Source of the DNA: Shewanella sp.
GTDB taxonomy: Bacteria > Pseudomonadota > Gammaproteobacteria > Enterobacterales > Shewanellaceae
Length of the DNA stretch: 64,000 nucleotides
Reading direction: 5' to 3'
Assembly: GCA_028223395.1 (NCBI GenBank)
Contig: JAOIUG010000006.1
Location: 1 to 64,000 of the forward strand
Below the pieces are notes generated by a model. It was not told the origin of the DNA, did not search any database, and saw only the letters and a list, made by a program, of their open reading frames with translations. The translations under genes and the position numbers were made by a program. Positions 10,350 to 19,197 of the stretch are shown one piece after another (within the stretch, counting starts at the first letter, position 1; each line of letters starts with the position of its first letter).

Positions 10350-11057
10350 CTATGCTTCTTGTTTATCGCGCATAATTTTGGCGTTATCACTGGCTGGAAC
10401 GGTGACTTGCCATTGCGGCACAATGTCTATTTTATTGCCATCAAGGTTGTTGGGTTGCGGTCTATCGTGGGCGCGCGGCTTGATATTTTTGAAGTCGTGA
10501 TCGACATAATCTTGATGATGAGCTTGTGAGGACCAAAAGCTGACCACCAAAAACTGGTTATCTTGCCGACTTGAACGCAATAAAAACCCGCCGAGCATGC
10601 CTTTTGCTGCCGACATGGCAGGGTTCCACAGTGTGCGCTGCTCGTCGATAAAGCCATCAATGTTATCTGGATCAAGCTTGCATAGGGCGGTGCGGATAAA
10701 TGCACTGCGGGCGATCATGGTTGTGACTTTGGTTTTGTCGTCGCTGCTTGCTGGGGAGGTCGCGGTGTAATGGCTGGGAATATCGATTATTTTCTGCCAG
10801 TAGCTGACGGTTAAATGACGATAGCTTGCTTGTTGATCTGCGGCTTCGGCAATCGGATCATGGTCATATTCCATAAAAGTATCAATGGAAGCTTTATCCT
10901 TCCACACGGCAAAAATATGTGCATGGTTTGCTTGCCAACCACCAGTTTGTGCAATAAAACCTGCAGAGTCTGCGGTGCGTTGCCAGCAGGTTTGCCCTTT
11001 ACTAAAGGTCGGTTGCATAGCGTCTTTTACTTGGCAACAAATGTATTTAATGATCAC
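10350..11057 (-). CDS. YdbC-like protein (DUF4937, dimeric alpha-beta barrel)
   Basis: About 235 residues. The N-terminal half (MIIKYICCQVKDAM ... GGWQANHAHIFAVWKDKASIDTFM) resembles Bacillus YdbC, a DUF4937 member of the antibiotic-biosynthesis-monooxygenase-like fold. The second half contains a second barrel-like repeat (GGFLLRSSRQDNQFLVVSFWSSQAHHQDYV). The frame is open to 11099, but AAGGAG lies 9 nt before a GTG at 11057, which gives the family-like N-terminus. Function is unknown; a heme or quinone monooxygenase-like role is only a fold-based guess. It is transcribed alone between the ilvA terminator and ahpC. Confidence 0.7.
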   Translation of the reverse strand: MIIKYICCQVKDAMQPTFSKGQTCWQRTADSAGFIAQTGGWQANHAHIFAVWKDKASIDTFMEYDHDPIAEAADQQASYRHLTVSYWQKIIDIPSHYTATSPASSDDKTKVTTMIARSAFIRTALCKLDPDNIDGFIDEQRTLWNPAMSAAKGMLGGFLLRSSRQDNQFLVVSFWSSQAHHQDYVDHDFKNIKPRAHDRPQPNNLDGNKIDIVPQWQVTVPASDNAKIMRDKQEA

Positions 11058-11351
11058 CTTTATCATCTCCTTGTGAAATGGCGACTCACACTCTGGCAAA
11101 ATAGTTACCGTGATACAAGCATATTGTTCTGATCATCTTTAGCTCATGTTCTGTTAATGCGCTGAGTTTATCGTGCCACTCTTTATTCGGAAAAACAGAT
11201 TAAGATAATAGCTTTTATCCGTTACCTTATTTTTTGGTGTTGCTCTATTATTCTCACATCGAAAACAAACGGGCTGACAAGTTGCTTGTCAATCTTGCTT
11301 GTCTATTTGTTGAATTTATAGTTTTAATACAGACGTATAGCGGAGCTTAAC

Positions 11352-11921
11352 ATGCATCAATCAATCATCAACTCAACCATCAAACCTTTTTCAGCAACAG
11401 CGTTCCATAAAGGTGATTTCCACCCAGTAACAGAGCAAGATCTACTCGGTAAATGGTCAGTTGTGTTTTTCTACCCAGCAGATTTTACCTTTGTTTGCCC
11501 AACTGAATTAGGCGACATGGCAGACCATTACGAGAAACTGCAAGCCATGGGTGTAGAAGTGTACTCAGTCTCAACTGATACTCACTTTACGCACAAAGCG
11601 TGGCATGCAAGCTCAGACACTATCAACAAAATTCAATACCCAATGATCGGTGATCCAACTGGCACCATTACTCGCAACTTTGGTGTGATGATTGAAGAAG
11701 ATGGTCTAGCACTTCGTGGCACGTTTGTGATTAACCCAGAAGGCGAAATCAAAGTTGCTGAAGTACATGACTTAGGTATTGGTCGTAGCGCTGCAGAATT
11801 GGTACGTAAAATCCAAGCGGCACAATATGTGGCGACGCACGACGGTGAAGTTTGCCCTGCAGCATGGCAGCCAGGTGAAGAAACACTGGCTCCATCAATT
11901 GACCTAGTCGGTAAGATTTAA
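11352..11921 (+). CDS. ahpC: Alkyl hydroperoxide reductase peroxiredoxin subunit
   Basis: 2-Cys peroxiredoxin of 189 residues that reduces H2O2 and organic peroxides. The peroxidatic cysteine is Cys49 in [13 protein letters not shown], and the resolving cysteine is Cys168 in DGEVCPAAW. The C-terminal extension typical of the AhpC class is present. The AhpF reductase follows 236 bases downstream, separated by two palindromes. The 250-base upstream region is long enough for an OxyR-type promoter, but I could not make a firm match to the OxyR consensus. Confidence 0.96.
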   Translation: MHQSIINSTIKPFSATAFHKGDFHPVTEQDLLGKWSVVFFYPADFTFVCPTELGDMADHYEKLQAMGVEVYSVSTDTHFTHKAWHASSDTINKIQYPMIGDPTGTITRNFGVMIEEDGLALRGTFVINPEGEIKVAEVHDLGIGRSAAELVRKIQAAQYVATHDGEVCPAAWQPGEETLAPSIDLVGKI

Positions 11922-11926
11922 TAGAA

Positions 11927-12012
11927 GTGAGTGCGCACTCACGCTATTGAGTTGACTGCGCACTACACCTTATTACGGAGCTCAGTGTTACCCCTGTACT
12001 TACGCTGAGCTC
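11927..12012 (+). promoter_or_regulatory. Two palindromes between ahpC and ahpF
   Basis: GTGAGTGCGCACTCAC (11927-11942) is a perfect 16-bp palindrome 5 bases after the ahpC stop. A second dyad, GAGCTCAG / CTGAGCTC (11978-11985 with 12005-12012), follows. Neither has a T-tract. They may form an RNA processing or attenuation point that sets the ahpC:ahpF ratio, or the first may be a regulator site. Confidence 0.5.
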
Positions 12013-12157
12013 TGTTCATTTATTCAATATTATCCGCTCTTTTTTTATTTTTCAGCTCCATTTTTATTTTCTCTTATAAGCGTTAAGCGCAGGCTTACGG
12101 CGACGGCTGCCTGCGAGTTGAACTAAACCAGATTGCTGTACTTATTTAGGAGTCATC

Positions 12158-13705
12158 ATGTTAGATGCAAACGTAAAAAATCAACTGAACACTTACTTAC
12201 AAAACCTCAAACATCCAGTTGAGCTTGTTGTATCTGCCGATGACAGGGCTAAAGCGCAAGAGCTTAAATCGTTAGCGAACGATATAAATCAGTTGTCATC
12301 TCTTATTTCCGTCACTGAAAAAGTGGGCCAACGCACACCTTCTATGGCTGTGATTAATCCAGAGCTTGGCAGCCAAATAACATTTGCTGGCTTGCCGATG
12401 GGCCATGAATTTACCTCGTTGGTGCTTGCATTACTGCACAGCGGTGGACATCCGATTAAATTGGATGCGGACATTATTGAGCAAATTCGTGATCTTCCAG
12501 GTCAATATCAGTTTGAAACCTATGTTTCACTCAGTTGCCAGACTTGCCCCGAAGTTGTGCAAGCGTTAAACATGATGGCAGCAATCAACCCTAATATCAC
12601 TAACGTGATGATTGATGGGTCTTTGTTCCAAGATGAAGTGAACGAGCGTGATGTCATGGCTGTGCCATCGGTGTTTCTTAATGGTGAGCAGTTCTCAATG
12701 GGCGCGATTAGCACGGCTGAGATCCTCAATAAGTTAGATGTGAATGCTGCTGGCCGTAAAGCTGAGCAATTAAATGAAAAAGAGCCCTTTGAAGTTCTAG
12801 TGGTCGGTGGTGGTCCAGCGGGAGCGTCTGCCGCCATTTATGCGGCGCGAAAAGGATTACGTACCGGCATTGTGGCTGACAAATTTGGTGGCCAAGTGGC
12901 TGAAACGGTAGGTATTGAAAACTTTATCTCCGTAAAAGCGACTGAAGGGCCTAAGCTTGTGGCCAATCTTGAGGCGCACGTACATGAGTACGATGTTGAT
13001 ATCATGGATAACCAGCGCGCGCTAAGCTTAAAGTCAGGCGAACTATTTGAGCTAGAGTTGGAAAACGGAGCCGTGCTGCGCAGTAAAACAATATTGCTTG
13101 CAACTGGTGCACGCTGGCGCGAAATGAACGTCCCCGGTGAGCAAGAGTACCGCGGTAGTGGAGTCGCATACTGCCCGCATTGTGACGGCCCATTGTTTAA
13201 AGGTAAACGAGTCGCAGTGATTGGAGGCGGTAACTCAGGTATTGAAGCTGCCATTGATTTAGCCAATATTGTTGAGCACGTTACCGTGCTTGAGTTTGAT
13301 AGTACATTACGAGCAGATGAAGTGTTGCAGCGTAAAGCCAAAACCATGGGCAATATCGATATTATTACCCAAGCTATGACCACTGAAGTCACTGGCGATG
13401 GAAGGCGAGTTAACGGACTTAACTACACTGACAGAGCAACAGGTGAGTCTCACCACGTTGAACTAGCAGGTATTTTTGTTCAAATTGGCCTAGTGCCAAA
13501 CTCTGAATGGTTGCAAGAAACCATTGAAATGACACCCAGAGGCGAGATCCTTGTCGATGCGAAAGGTGAAACATCATTGCCAGGTGTATTTGCTGCAGGG
13601 GATGTGACTAACTCAGCTTATAAGCAAATTATTATTGCCATGGGCAGCGGCGCAACAGCATCGTTAGGCGCATTTGATTACCTTATCCGTCACAATGTGG
13701 ACTAG
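12158..13705 (+). CDS. ahpF: Alkyl hydroperoxide reductase subunit F
   Basis: NADH:AhpC oxidoreductase of 515 residues. The N-terminal tandem thioredoxin-fold domain carries CQTC (about residue 128). FAD is bound at [12 protein letters not shown], the redox-active CPHC lies in [11 protein letters not shown], and NAD is bound at [12 protein letters not shown]. The C-terminal FAD motif ends [16 protein letters not shown]. Electrons pass NADH to FAD to CPHC to CQTC to AhpC. TTTAGGAG precedes the ATG. The gene ends before a strong terminator. Confidence 0.96.
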   Translation: MLDANVKNQLNTYLQNLKHPVELVVSADDRAKAQELKSLANDINQLSSLISVTEKVGQRTPSMAVINPELGSQITFAGLPMGHEFTSLVLALLHSGGHPIKLDADIIEQIRDLPGQYQFETYVSLSCQTCPEVVQALNMMAAINPNITNVMIDGSLFQDEVNERDVMAVPSVFLNGEQFSMGAISTAEILNKLDVNAAGRKAEQLNEKEPFEVLVVGGGPAGASAAIYAARKGLRTGIVADKFGGQVAETVGIENFISVKATEGPKLVANLEAHVHEYDVDIMDNQRALSLKSGELFELELENGAVLRSKTILLATGARWREMNVPGEQEYRGSGVAYCPHCDGPLFKGKRVAVIGGGNSGIEAAIDLANIVEHVTVLEFDSTLRADEVLQRKAKTMGNIDIITQAMTTEVTGDGRRVNGLNYTDRATGESHHVELAGIFVQIGLVPNSEWLQETIEMTPRGEILVDAKGETSLPGVFAAGDVTNSAYKQIIIAMGSGATASLGAFDYLIRHNVD

Positions 13706-13739
13706 TCTAGCGAGACACCGTGTTTGCTAAAAATCGTGT

Positions 13740-13766
13740 AAAAAGCCAGTCAATACTGGCTTTTTT
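13740..13766 (+). terminator. ahpF terminator
   Basis: Stem AAAAGCCAGT / ACTGGCTTTT with a CAAT loop and a T6 run, 35 bases after the ahpF stop. Confidence 0.9.
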
Positions 13767-13779
13767 GCTATCTGGGCAG

Positions 13780-13992
13780 TTAAGCCTTCGTGCTAATAAT
13801 ATGGCCAGTATTACCTCGCGGTGATGGAGCGCTGTCGGGCAAAGCGGACTGGATTAAGCTTAGCGCAATATCACCTTCGATTTTTTGTTGATCTTTTGAC
13901 ATCTGTGCGACTTTTAAGCCCACGTTACCGTGGCTCATATTGGGTTCAAGATTGGGGGTAGACAGAGAAATGGCCATGTTAAGACTCATCAT
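13780..13992 (-). CDS. Small putative YjfB-like motility protein
   Basis: 70 residues (MMSLNMAISLSTPNLEPN ... VGLKVAQMSKDQQKIEGD). The pattern of a short N-terminus, a central amphipathic VALKVA-like helix rich in Gln/Lys and a Pro/Gly-rich tail recalls the small YjfB-type putative motility proteins. The resemblance is from memory and weak. The ribosome binding site is poor. It lies between the ahpF terminator and the DsbD-like gene. The frame could be a chance ORF, but no better frame overlaps it. Confidence 0.45.
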   Translation of the reverse strand: MMSLNMAISLSTPNLEPNMSHGNVGLKVAQMSKDQQKIEGDIALSLIQSALPDSAPSPRGNTGHIISTKA

Positions 13993-14013
13993 AAAGGTAT
14001 GTTTCTTTATATC

Positions 14014-14063
14014 GGCGTTACACTCCGCCTCTTGAGTGCAGCAGTGTTACAGTGTGTAACGCC
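14014..14063 (-). terminator. Long hairpin downstream of the DsbD-like gene
   Basis: GGCGTTACAC (14014-14023) and GTGTAACGCC (14054-14063) pair perfectly around a 30-nt loop, 27 bases beyond the stop of the gene at 14091. No T-run follows on either strand, so true termination is uncertain. Confidence 0.45.
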
Positions 14064-14090
14064 TCGTGATGAGTAAAAGCACGTTAAGCG

Positions 14091-15500
14091 TTAACGCGAC
14101 TTTCTCTCGAGTGCCTTACGGGCTAAAGTGATCATTGCCGTCAGTATGATTGAGCCAATAATAAGCCCGATAGCTAACGCCACATTTTGTAACGCGCTAG
14201 GGTCAAACGCTAGCATGCCGCCCAGCCCCATCATCATGATCCCAGACATTAATTTGAGCGTTTGGCCTTCTTTTTCGGTTAATTTACGTTTACCCAATGA
14301 CACACTAAAAGCGATAACAATTGCAGCTAATGGGATCACATACACAAGGTTATACATAATCAAATACAGGTAGCGTTCATAGTGTTGAAGATCATGCATC
14401 GACAGCACACTGGTATAGATCATCGGAAAACCAGCTGTGCATAGTAACTCATAAGCATTAGCCAAGCATGACAACACAACAGTCCCGGCTATCATTGCGC
14501 TCATGCTACTGGCATTGGTGAGTTTGCCCATACGTTTAATTAAACTGGTGCGATTTTGCGCCGACATCGACAAGCTGACATCTCCCCGAGTTAAGCAGTA
14601 ATCTTTAATATTAATCGCGCCTGCGACTAACGCGAGTAAGCCTGCGCCAAGGATAATCCAGCCGCCGTCGCTACCCGCGCCGAGTAACTGAAAAATATTG
14701 AGCCAAGCGCTCATAAAAAGGAAATATATAAAGCCTGAGAAAAACACAAAAATACCGCCCACAATCAACATACGTGCGCGGCTTTTAGCGTTAACCATAA
14801 TGGAAAGTAAAAACAGCAGCACAAAGAACGCACAAGGATTAAATGCATCCACTCCAGCGAGCACCACCGTTAATAGTGGTAAAGACATTTGCTCAGGGTT
14901 GACCACTCCAAGGATGGGCAATTCAACAGGTTGCACCGTTGCCGCCAGTGTTTGAGTCGTCAAGGTGGGGCTTAAATCACAGCGGCCTTCAGTGGCACCT
15001 TGCTCAGCACTGCAGGTGGTAAATAACCCCACGGGATCAGCGCCAATATTGGCAGGCTCAGAGGAAGGAGAGTCCGCGAGTACGCCGCCGACAGAGACAT
15101 AATAAGCGATAAGTTTTTGCAATAAAAACGCACCAGTGACCGCTTGATTACTATAACCGACAACGGCTGTTTTTCCGCTGGCAAAGTAAGGGACTGAGCG
15201 CGCGTGTGTACCGGTTTGGCTGGCTATCTTTTGCCATATTTCCATCGTTGCGGGATCTGAGATCAAATGCTGCTCCACCTCAATCCACGGGTATTGCATG
15301 GGTAGGCTGTCAATAAATGGGTGCGCGGCTTTGCAGTGTGGACAAGTTTTTGACCAAAAAAAGTAAAGCTTGACCTTGAGCTCACCGGCATCATTTACAT
15401 AATGCCAGTTTGTGGAGGAAGGTGTAGCTGTGGTGGCAACACTGGGTTGGATCCAGCTCATTAATAATAAGGTGAGTAAAAATGGAATATGTTTCGCCAT
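14091..15500 (-). CDS. Thioredoxin domain fused to DsbD/CcdA-like membrane electron carrier
   Basis: 469 residues. A signal peptide (about 1-22) is followed by a periplasmic thioredoxin-like domain with CPHC (about residue 53, in FFWSKTCPHCKAAHPF). A linker of roughly 100 residues leads to a multi-helix membrane domain whose cysteines, in DAFNPCAFFVLLFLL and LSCLANAYELLCTAGFP, match the paired transmembrane cysteines of CcdA/DsbD proteins. It likely passes reducing equivalents from cytoplasmic thioredoxin to periplasmic disulfides. In DsbD the thioredoxin domain is C-terminal; here it is N-terminal. No cytochrome c genes lie nearby to indicate the client. Confidence 0.8.
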   Translation of the reverse strand: MAKHIPFLLTLLLMSWIQPSVATTATPSSTNWHYVNDAGELKVKLYFFWSKTCPHCKAAHPFIDSLPMQYPWIEVEQHLISDPATMEIWQKIASQTGTHARSVPYFASGKTAVVGYSNQAVTGAFLLQKLIAYYVSVGGVLADSPSSEPANIGADPVGLFTTCSAEQGATEGRCDLSPTLTTQTLAATVQPVELPILGVVNPEQMSLPLLTVVLAGVDAFNPCAFFVLLFLLSIMVNAKSRARMLIVGGIFVFFSGFIYFLFMSAWLNIFQLLGAGSDGGWIILGAGLLALVAGAINIKDYCLTRGDVSLSMSAQNRTSLIKRMGKLTNASSMSAMIAGTVVLSCLANAYELLCTAGFPMIYTSVLSMHDLQHYERYLYLIMYNLVYVIPLAAIVIAFSVSLGKRKLTEKEGQTLKLMSGIMMMGLGGMLAFDPSALQNVALAIGLIIGSIILTAMITLARKALERKSR

Positions 15501-15766
15501 GATGGTTCCAAATTGGCAAATAAGTTAGGTGAAGGGTAAAGCTCATCTTAGCGAGTGAAGATACAAATGATAAATAAATGTGCCGAAATTGTGCAGAGGC
15601 TCGCGAATAAATAACTTTTGAGAACAAGGCTGTACTCTTTAATAGAAGCTGCAAGCAATGTTTCTAGCGGCGATTAAACCTTCAAGTTAACAGATATGTT
15701 ATTTTTGCAGACGTCGCGAAAGAGGGGGCCTTTTTAGTGTGTTGTGATGGATGAATTTTAAGTGCG

Positions 15767-16750
15767 TTAGCGCTCGCATACTCGCTGTATTGTGTGCGAT
15801 GGTAATTCATTAAACAGTTGCTTATACCCTTTAGAGAACCGACCTAGCTCAGAGAACCCCCACGCTAATGCGACATCGGTGACTTTAGTATGATGCGTTG
15901 CACGGCAGAGCTCTTTACGGGCAGCATTTAATCTTATCGCTTGCATGTATCGGTTAGGAGTTAACCCTAAGCGTTCACGAAAGCCGTATTCTAAGCTGCG
16001 CTCACTCAGTTGAGCCACTTGGCACAACTCAGATAAGTTAGGTAAATGTTGCGCATAAGATTGCAGGTAATCCAGCACTCGGTTTACGCCTCTATCTCGG
16101 CGTGATTGTGGTGCTATTTTTTGCTCGTACGTTAATGTCGAGGTTAATATTTTAACCACTAACTCCATTATTTCCCTACTTATAAAGTGACGCATATATG
16201 CGTTTTTTTGTAAAAAAGGATTGAGTTCTTCAGTCGATAATAACCTGCATAATGTGTTACCAAAATGAAGTAATAAAGCAGGCTTAACATGTAATGCTCT
16301 ATTTATCAGCCAGTCGGGCGATATTTCGTGTCCCATCAGACTTTCAGTTAATTCTGCCAGTACAGACTTATCTAAAATAGAGCCAACATAATCTATTTTA
16401 TCTTTAAAGCATAAATCCCACTGGCCACCCGTTGCTTGTAATAAGGTGTTTTTCGGTATTGCATGGCCACAAAATTTAGCAGCTTGAGGTACATGGATCA
16501 TGGTCGCAAAAGGAATAAAGTTTTCCGGTGGCGCAGCCTCTATTTGCATTCCTGCGCCCAGTTGTTCCCGTATTAATATGAGTCCGTCGAGTTGACACAC
16601 TGTCATATTAAAGCCCAATGCACTTGCTTCTAATTGCGTATAACGTCGGTTGGCCCCAATTGTTGATAATGCTAAATCTTCAATATTAGTAGAGTGTGTT
16701 CGTTGTAAAAATTGGCTAGAACTTTGCGGAAATTGCATATTTATTGCCAT
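15767..16750 (-). CDS. AraC-family transcriptional regulator
   Basis: 327 residues. The N-terminal 220 or so residues are a ligand/dimerisation domain of no obvious subclass. The C-terminus has the double helix-turn-helix of AraC/XylS proteins (LSELCQVAQLSERSLEYGF, then VTDVALAWGFSELGRFSKGY). It is divergent from the sulfatase gene with 219 bases between the starts, so it most likely controls the sulfatase pair. The inducer may be a sulfate ester or its desulfated product, which is inference. Confidence 0.88.
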   Translation of the reverse strand: MAINMQFPQSSSQFLQRTHSTNIEDLALSTIGANRRYTQLEASALGFNMTVCQLDGLILIREQLGAGMQIEAAPPENFIPFATMIHVPQAAKFCGHAIPKNTLLQATGGQWDLCFKDKIDYVGSILDKSVLAELTESLMGHEISPDWLINRALHVKPALLLHFGNTLCRLLSTEELNPFLQKNAYMRHFISREIMELVVKILTSTLTYEQKIAPQSRRDRGVNRVLDYLQSYAQHLPNLSELCQVAQLSERSLEYGFRERLGLTPNRYMQAIRLNAARKELCRATHHTKVTDVALAWGFSELGRFSKGYKQLFNELPSHTIQRVCER

Positions 16751-16969
16751 TACCTATTGGTATATTTTCCGAATAACAATGTGTCCATTGTTAAAAACTA
16801 AAATAAAGTTAAACGGAGAATTCTCTAGAGTGTTTTTTAGTATGAGGAGCAACATTGACCAGTTCAATAGAGTGAAATGCATATCATGCTTTAGAACGAT
16901 GAAAGGCACTTTTAACTTAGAGTAATAGCTATGTTGAAAATATGGATATCTAAAAAGTAAGGAGCGCGT

Positions 16970-19012
16970 ATGTCAAAGGTGAGACACGATAATCAAAAAA
17001 GTCCAAATATACTTTTCATTATGGTAGATCAAATGCACTACCCAGGTTATGAAGAAGGCGGGTTTGACAAAGGGATCAGCGATATTCTAGGTTTTAAGCC
17101 GATGAATGATTCAGTTAATGAATTTAGTAAACATTATCCAGGGTTTATGGCATTACGTAAAAATGCTGTCGTCCTTAAAAATCATCGGATAGCTTCAGCG
17201 GCGTGCGTGCCCAGTCGTACTGCATTATTTACCGGTCAGTACGGAACCAAAACTGGGGTAACACAAACTGACGGTGTGTTTAAAAGTGGCACGGATGAAA
17301 ACTTCTCTTGGCTCGACGCAAGCGCAATGCCCACTATAGGCAGTTACATGAATGCGGCGGGTTATCAATCCTATTATGTTGGTAAATGGCATATGTCGGG
17401 AGAGAAAACCTCAAGTTTGGAAGAGTATGGCTTTTCAAATTGGGAGTTAAGTTACCCCGATCCCCACGGTTATTTACCCAATAACCTCGGGCATTATCGT
17501 GACTATCAATTTCGTGATGTCGCCACCAGCCTTTTACGCCGTGAAGGGCTCGCCTTACCGTATAATATTGCTCATGCGCAACAAAATGCAGGTTTAGAAA
17601 ACGCTCAAACGCCTAAAATAGATCCCGCTCCCTGGTTTGCTGTTTGCTCATTTACCAATCCGCATGATATTGCAACCTATCCCTTTCTTCCTTGGGAAGT
17701 GTGCGATCAACGGGTGGATGACGCGCCTTATACCTTAGCTGTTCCTCGTAAAAATACGAAAAGCAATGCAGCGGAAGCTGGCACCATGAAATTAACGCTC
17801 AATAAAACGGGATTGAAGCAAGATAATGCCGACGTATCGCCGACATGGACAGAAGATATTACGGTTAACAAGCCAGATTGTCAGCTCGATTATAGCTATA
17901 AAATTGGGCTAGCACTTGTCGCCGCAGGCGGCTTAATGGCGGCCAATGAAGACGCACAGCAATTAAATTATGTCGAAACTCGTGATGACACCTTGCAAAG
18001 GGCAATTGACTATACATTAAACACACAATATACAGGGGTACCTTTAGCTCTTACACCCGATAGTGAGCTCGCCAGTCGATCGTTTATGCAGTACTACGGT
18101 TATCTTTTTAGTGAGGTTGATCAGCATATTAAATCAGTACTGGATACATTAGAAGAAACCGGTCAAGCAGATAATACCATCGTGGTTTTCTGTCCTGATC
18201 ATGGTGAATACGCTGGGGCGCATCATATGATGATTGAAAAATGGCACAGTGGCTATGAAGAAGTGTTGCACGTACCTATGGTTGTGCGTTTTCCCACAGG
18301 TTATAAGGTTGACTCTGATAAAAAGGGTTTAGATATACGACAAATTACTGAAGCAACCAGCCATATCGATATACTTCCCACCATTTTAGGTTTAGCGGGT
18401 ATTGATATGGATGAGGCATTTGAGAATATGAAGACAACAAATCAGTATTCCAATCTGCAGTCACCAGTTGGCATAAATCTAAGTGGATTAATTAAAGAGA
18501 AAAATCATCGATACACTATTGAGAAAGTAAAAAAACGTGGTGGAGTGTTATTTATTGGACACGATATAATGACAGAACCTCTCAATATTGAAGAGTCAAT
18601 TAACGATCTAGGTCATGGTCCGATAACTTCTTTTGAAGTGTATATGGGGGCCGTAGAACAGTTAATTGATAACAACCAATCTGATAAATACATTAAAGAA
18701 TTACAACGCGGACCCGTTATGAAGCCTGGATACCTTCATTGTGTCGTTGATAATCATAATTGGAAATTAGTTAGGTACTTTGATATCAATGATGAAAATA
18801 TTGATAATCAATATGAGCTCTATAACTTAAATGAGGATGCTAATGAAGTCGATAATCTGATTGTTTATAATGAGGTTTATTTAAATGAGAGCGAATTCCC
18901 TAAACTTTATAACCCTAATCGTTGGGGTTGTGATATTAAATCTGAACGTATAAGACAAAAGGCAAAAGAATTAAAACTGTTAATGACTAAGTTAGAAAGT
19001 GAGATGCTGTAG
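16970..19012 (+). CDS. Type I (formylglycine) sulfatase
   Basis: 680-residue alkaline-phosphatase-superfamily sulfatase. The modification motif is CVPSR at residues 79-83, where Cys79 is oxidised to formylglycine; Asp20 in IMVDQMH and DHGEYAGAHHM near residue 410 supply metal ligands. It should hydrolyse a sulfate ester; the substrate cannot be told. There is no signal peptide, so it appears cytoplasmic. The required formylglycine-generating enzyme or anaerobic maturase is not in this window. AAGGAG precedes the ATG. The second half is markedly A/T-rich compared with the backbone, which hints at transfer. Confidence 0.9.
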   Translation: MSKVRHDNQKSPNILFIMVDQMHYPGYEEGGFDKGISDILGFKPMNDSVNEFSKHYPGFMALRKNAVVLKNHRIASAACVPSRTALFTGQYGTKTGVTQTDGVFKSGTDENFSWLDASAMPTIGSYMNAAGYQSYYVGKWHMSGEKTSSLEEYGFSNWELSYPDPHGYLPNNLGHYRDYQFRDVATSLLRREGLALPYNIAHAQQNAGLENAQTPKIDPAPWFAVCSFTNPHDIATYPFLPWEVCDQRVDDAPYTLAVPRKNTKSNAAEAGTMKLTLNKTGLKQDNADVSPTWTEDITVNKPDCQLDYSYKIGLALVAAGGLMAANEDAQQLNYVETRDDTLQRAIDYTLNTQYTGVPLALTPDSELASRSFMQYYGYLFSEVDQHIKSVLDTLEETGQADNTIVVFCPDHGEYAGAHHMMIEKWHSGYEEVLHVPMVVRFPTGYKVDSDKKGLDIRQITEATSHIDILPTILGLAGIDMDEAFENMKTTNQYSNLQSPVGINLSGLIKEKNHRYTIEKVKKRGGVLFIGHDIMTEPLNIEESINDLGHGPITSFEVYMGAVEQLIDNNQSDKYIKELQRGPVMKPGYLHCVVDNHNWKLVRYFDINDENIDNQYELYNLNEDANEVDNLIVYNEVYLNESEFPKLYNPNRWGCDIKSERIRQKAKELKLLMTKLESEML

Positions 19013-19197
19013 TTTTTACCCTCCATTTAAAATGTTAGTTTATGGTATTTACAATGTCGTTCGTTATTAATTAAATGGCTACTTATAGTGAGCATTTTTT
19101 TATGATATGTGTTTACCTATTAATTTGTGTAAGTATTTAAATATAGTGTGATTAATAATTACCTCTGTAAATTTAATAGTACAAGGATAGTTTAATT

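Noticed and set aside
11160-11340. OxyR binding site upstream of ahpC
   Set aside because: A GATAA-n6-TTATC dyad is present near 11204, but it does not fit the spaced ATAG/CTAT pattern well enough to call.
12838-13392. 184-codon minus-strand ORF
   Set aside because: It lies fully inside ahpF on the other strand and reads as a low-complexity Ser/Pro/Thr-rich shadow with no motif.
16650-16925. 91-codon plus-strand ORF in the AraC/sulfatase gap
   Set aside because: It overlaps the start of the AraC gene antisense and has no family resemblance; the region is better read as a divergent promoter.
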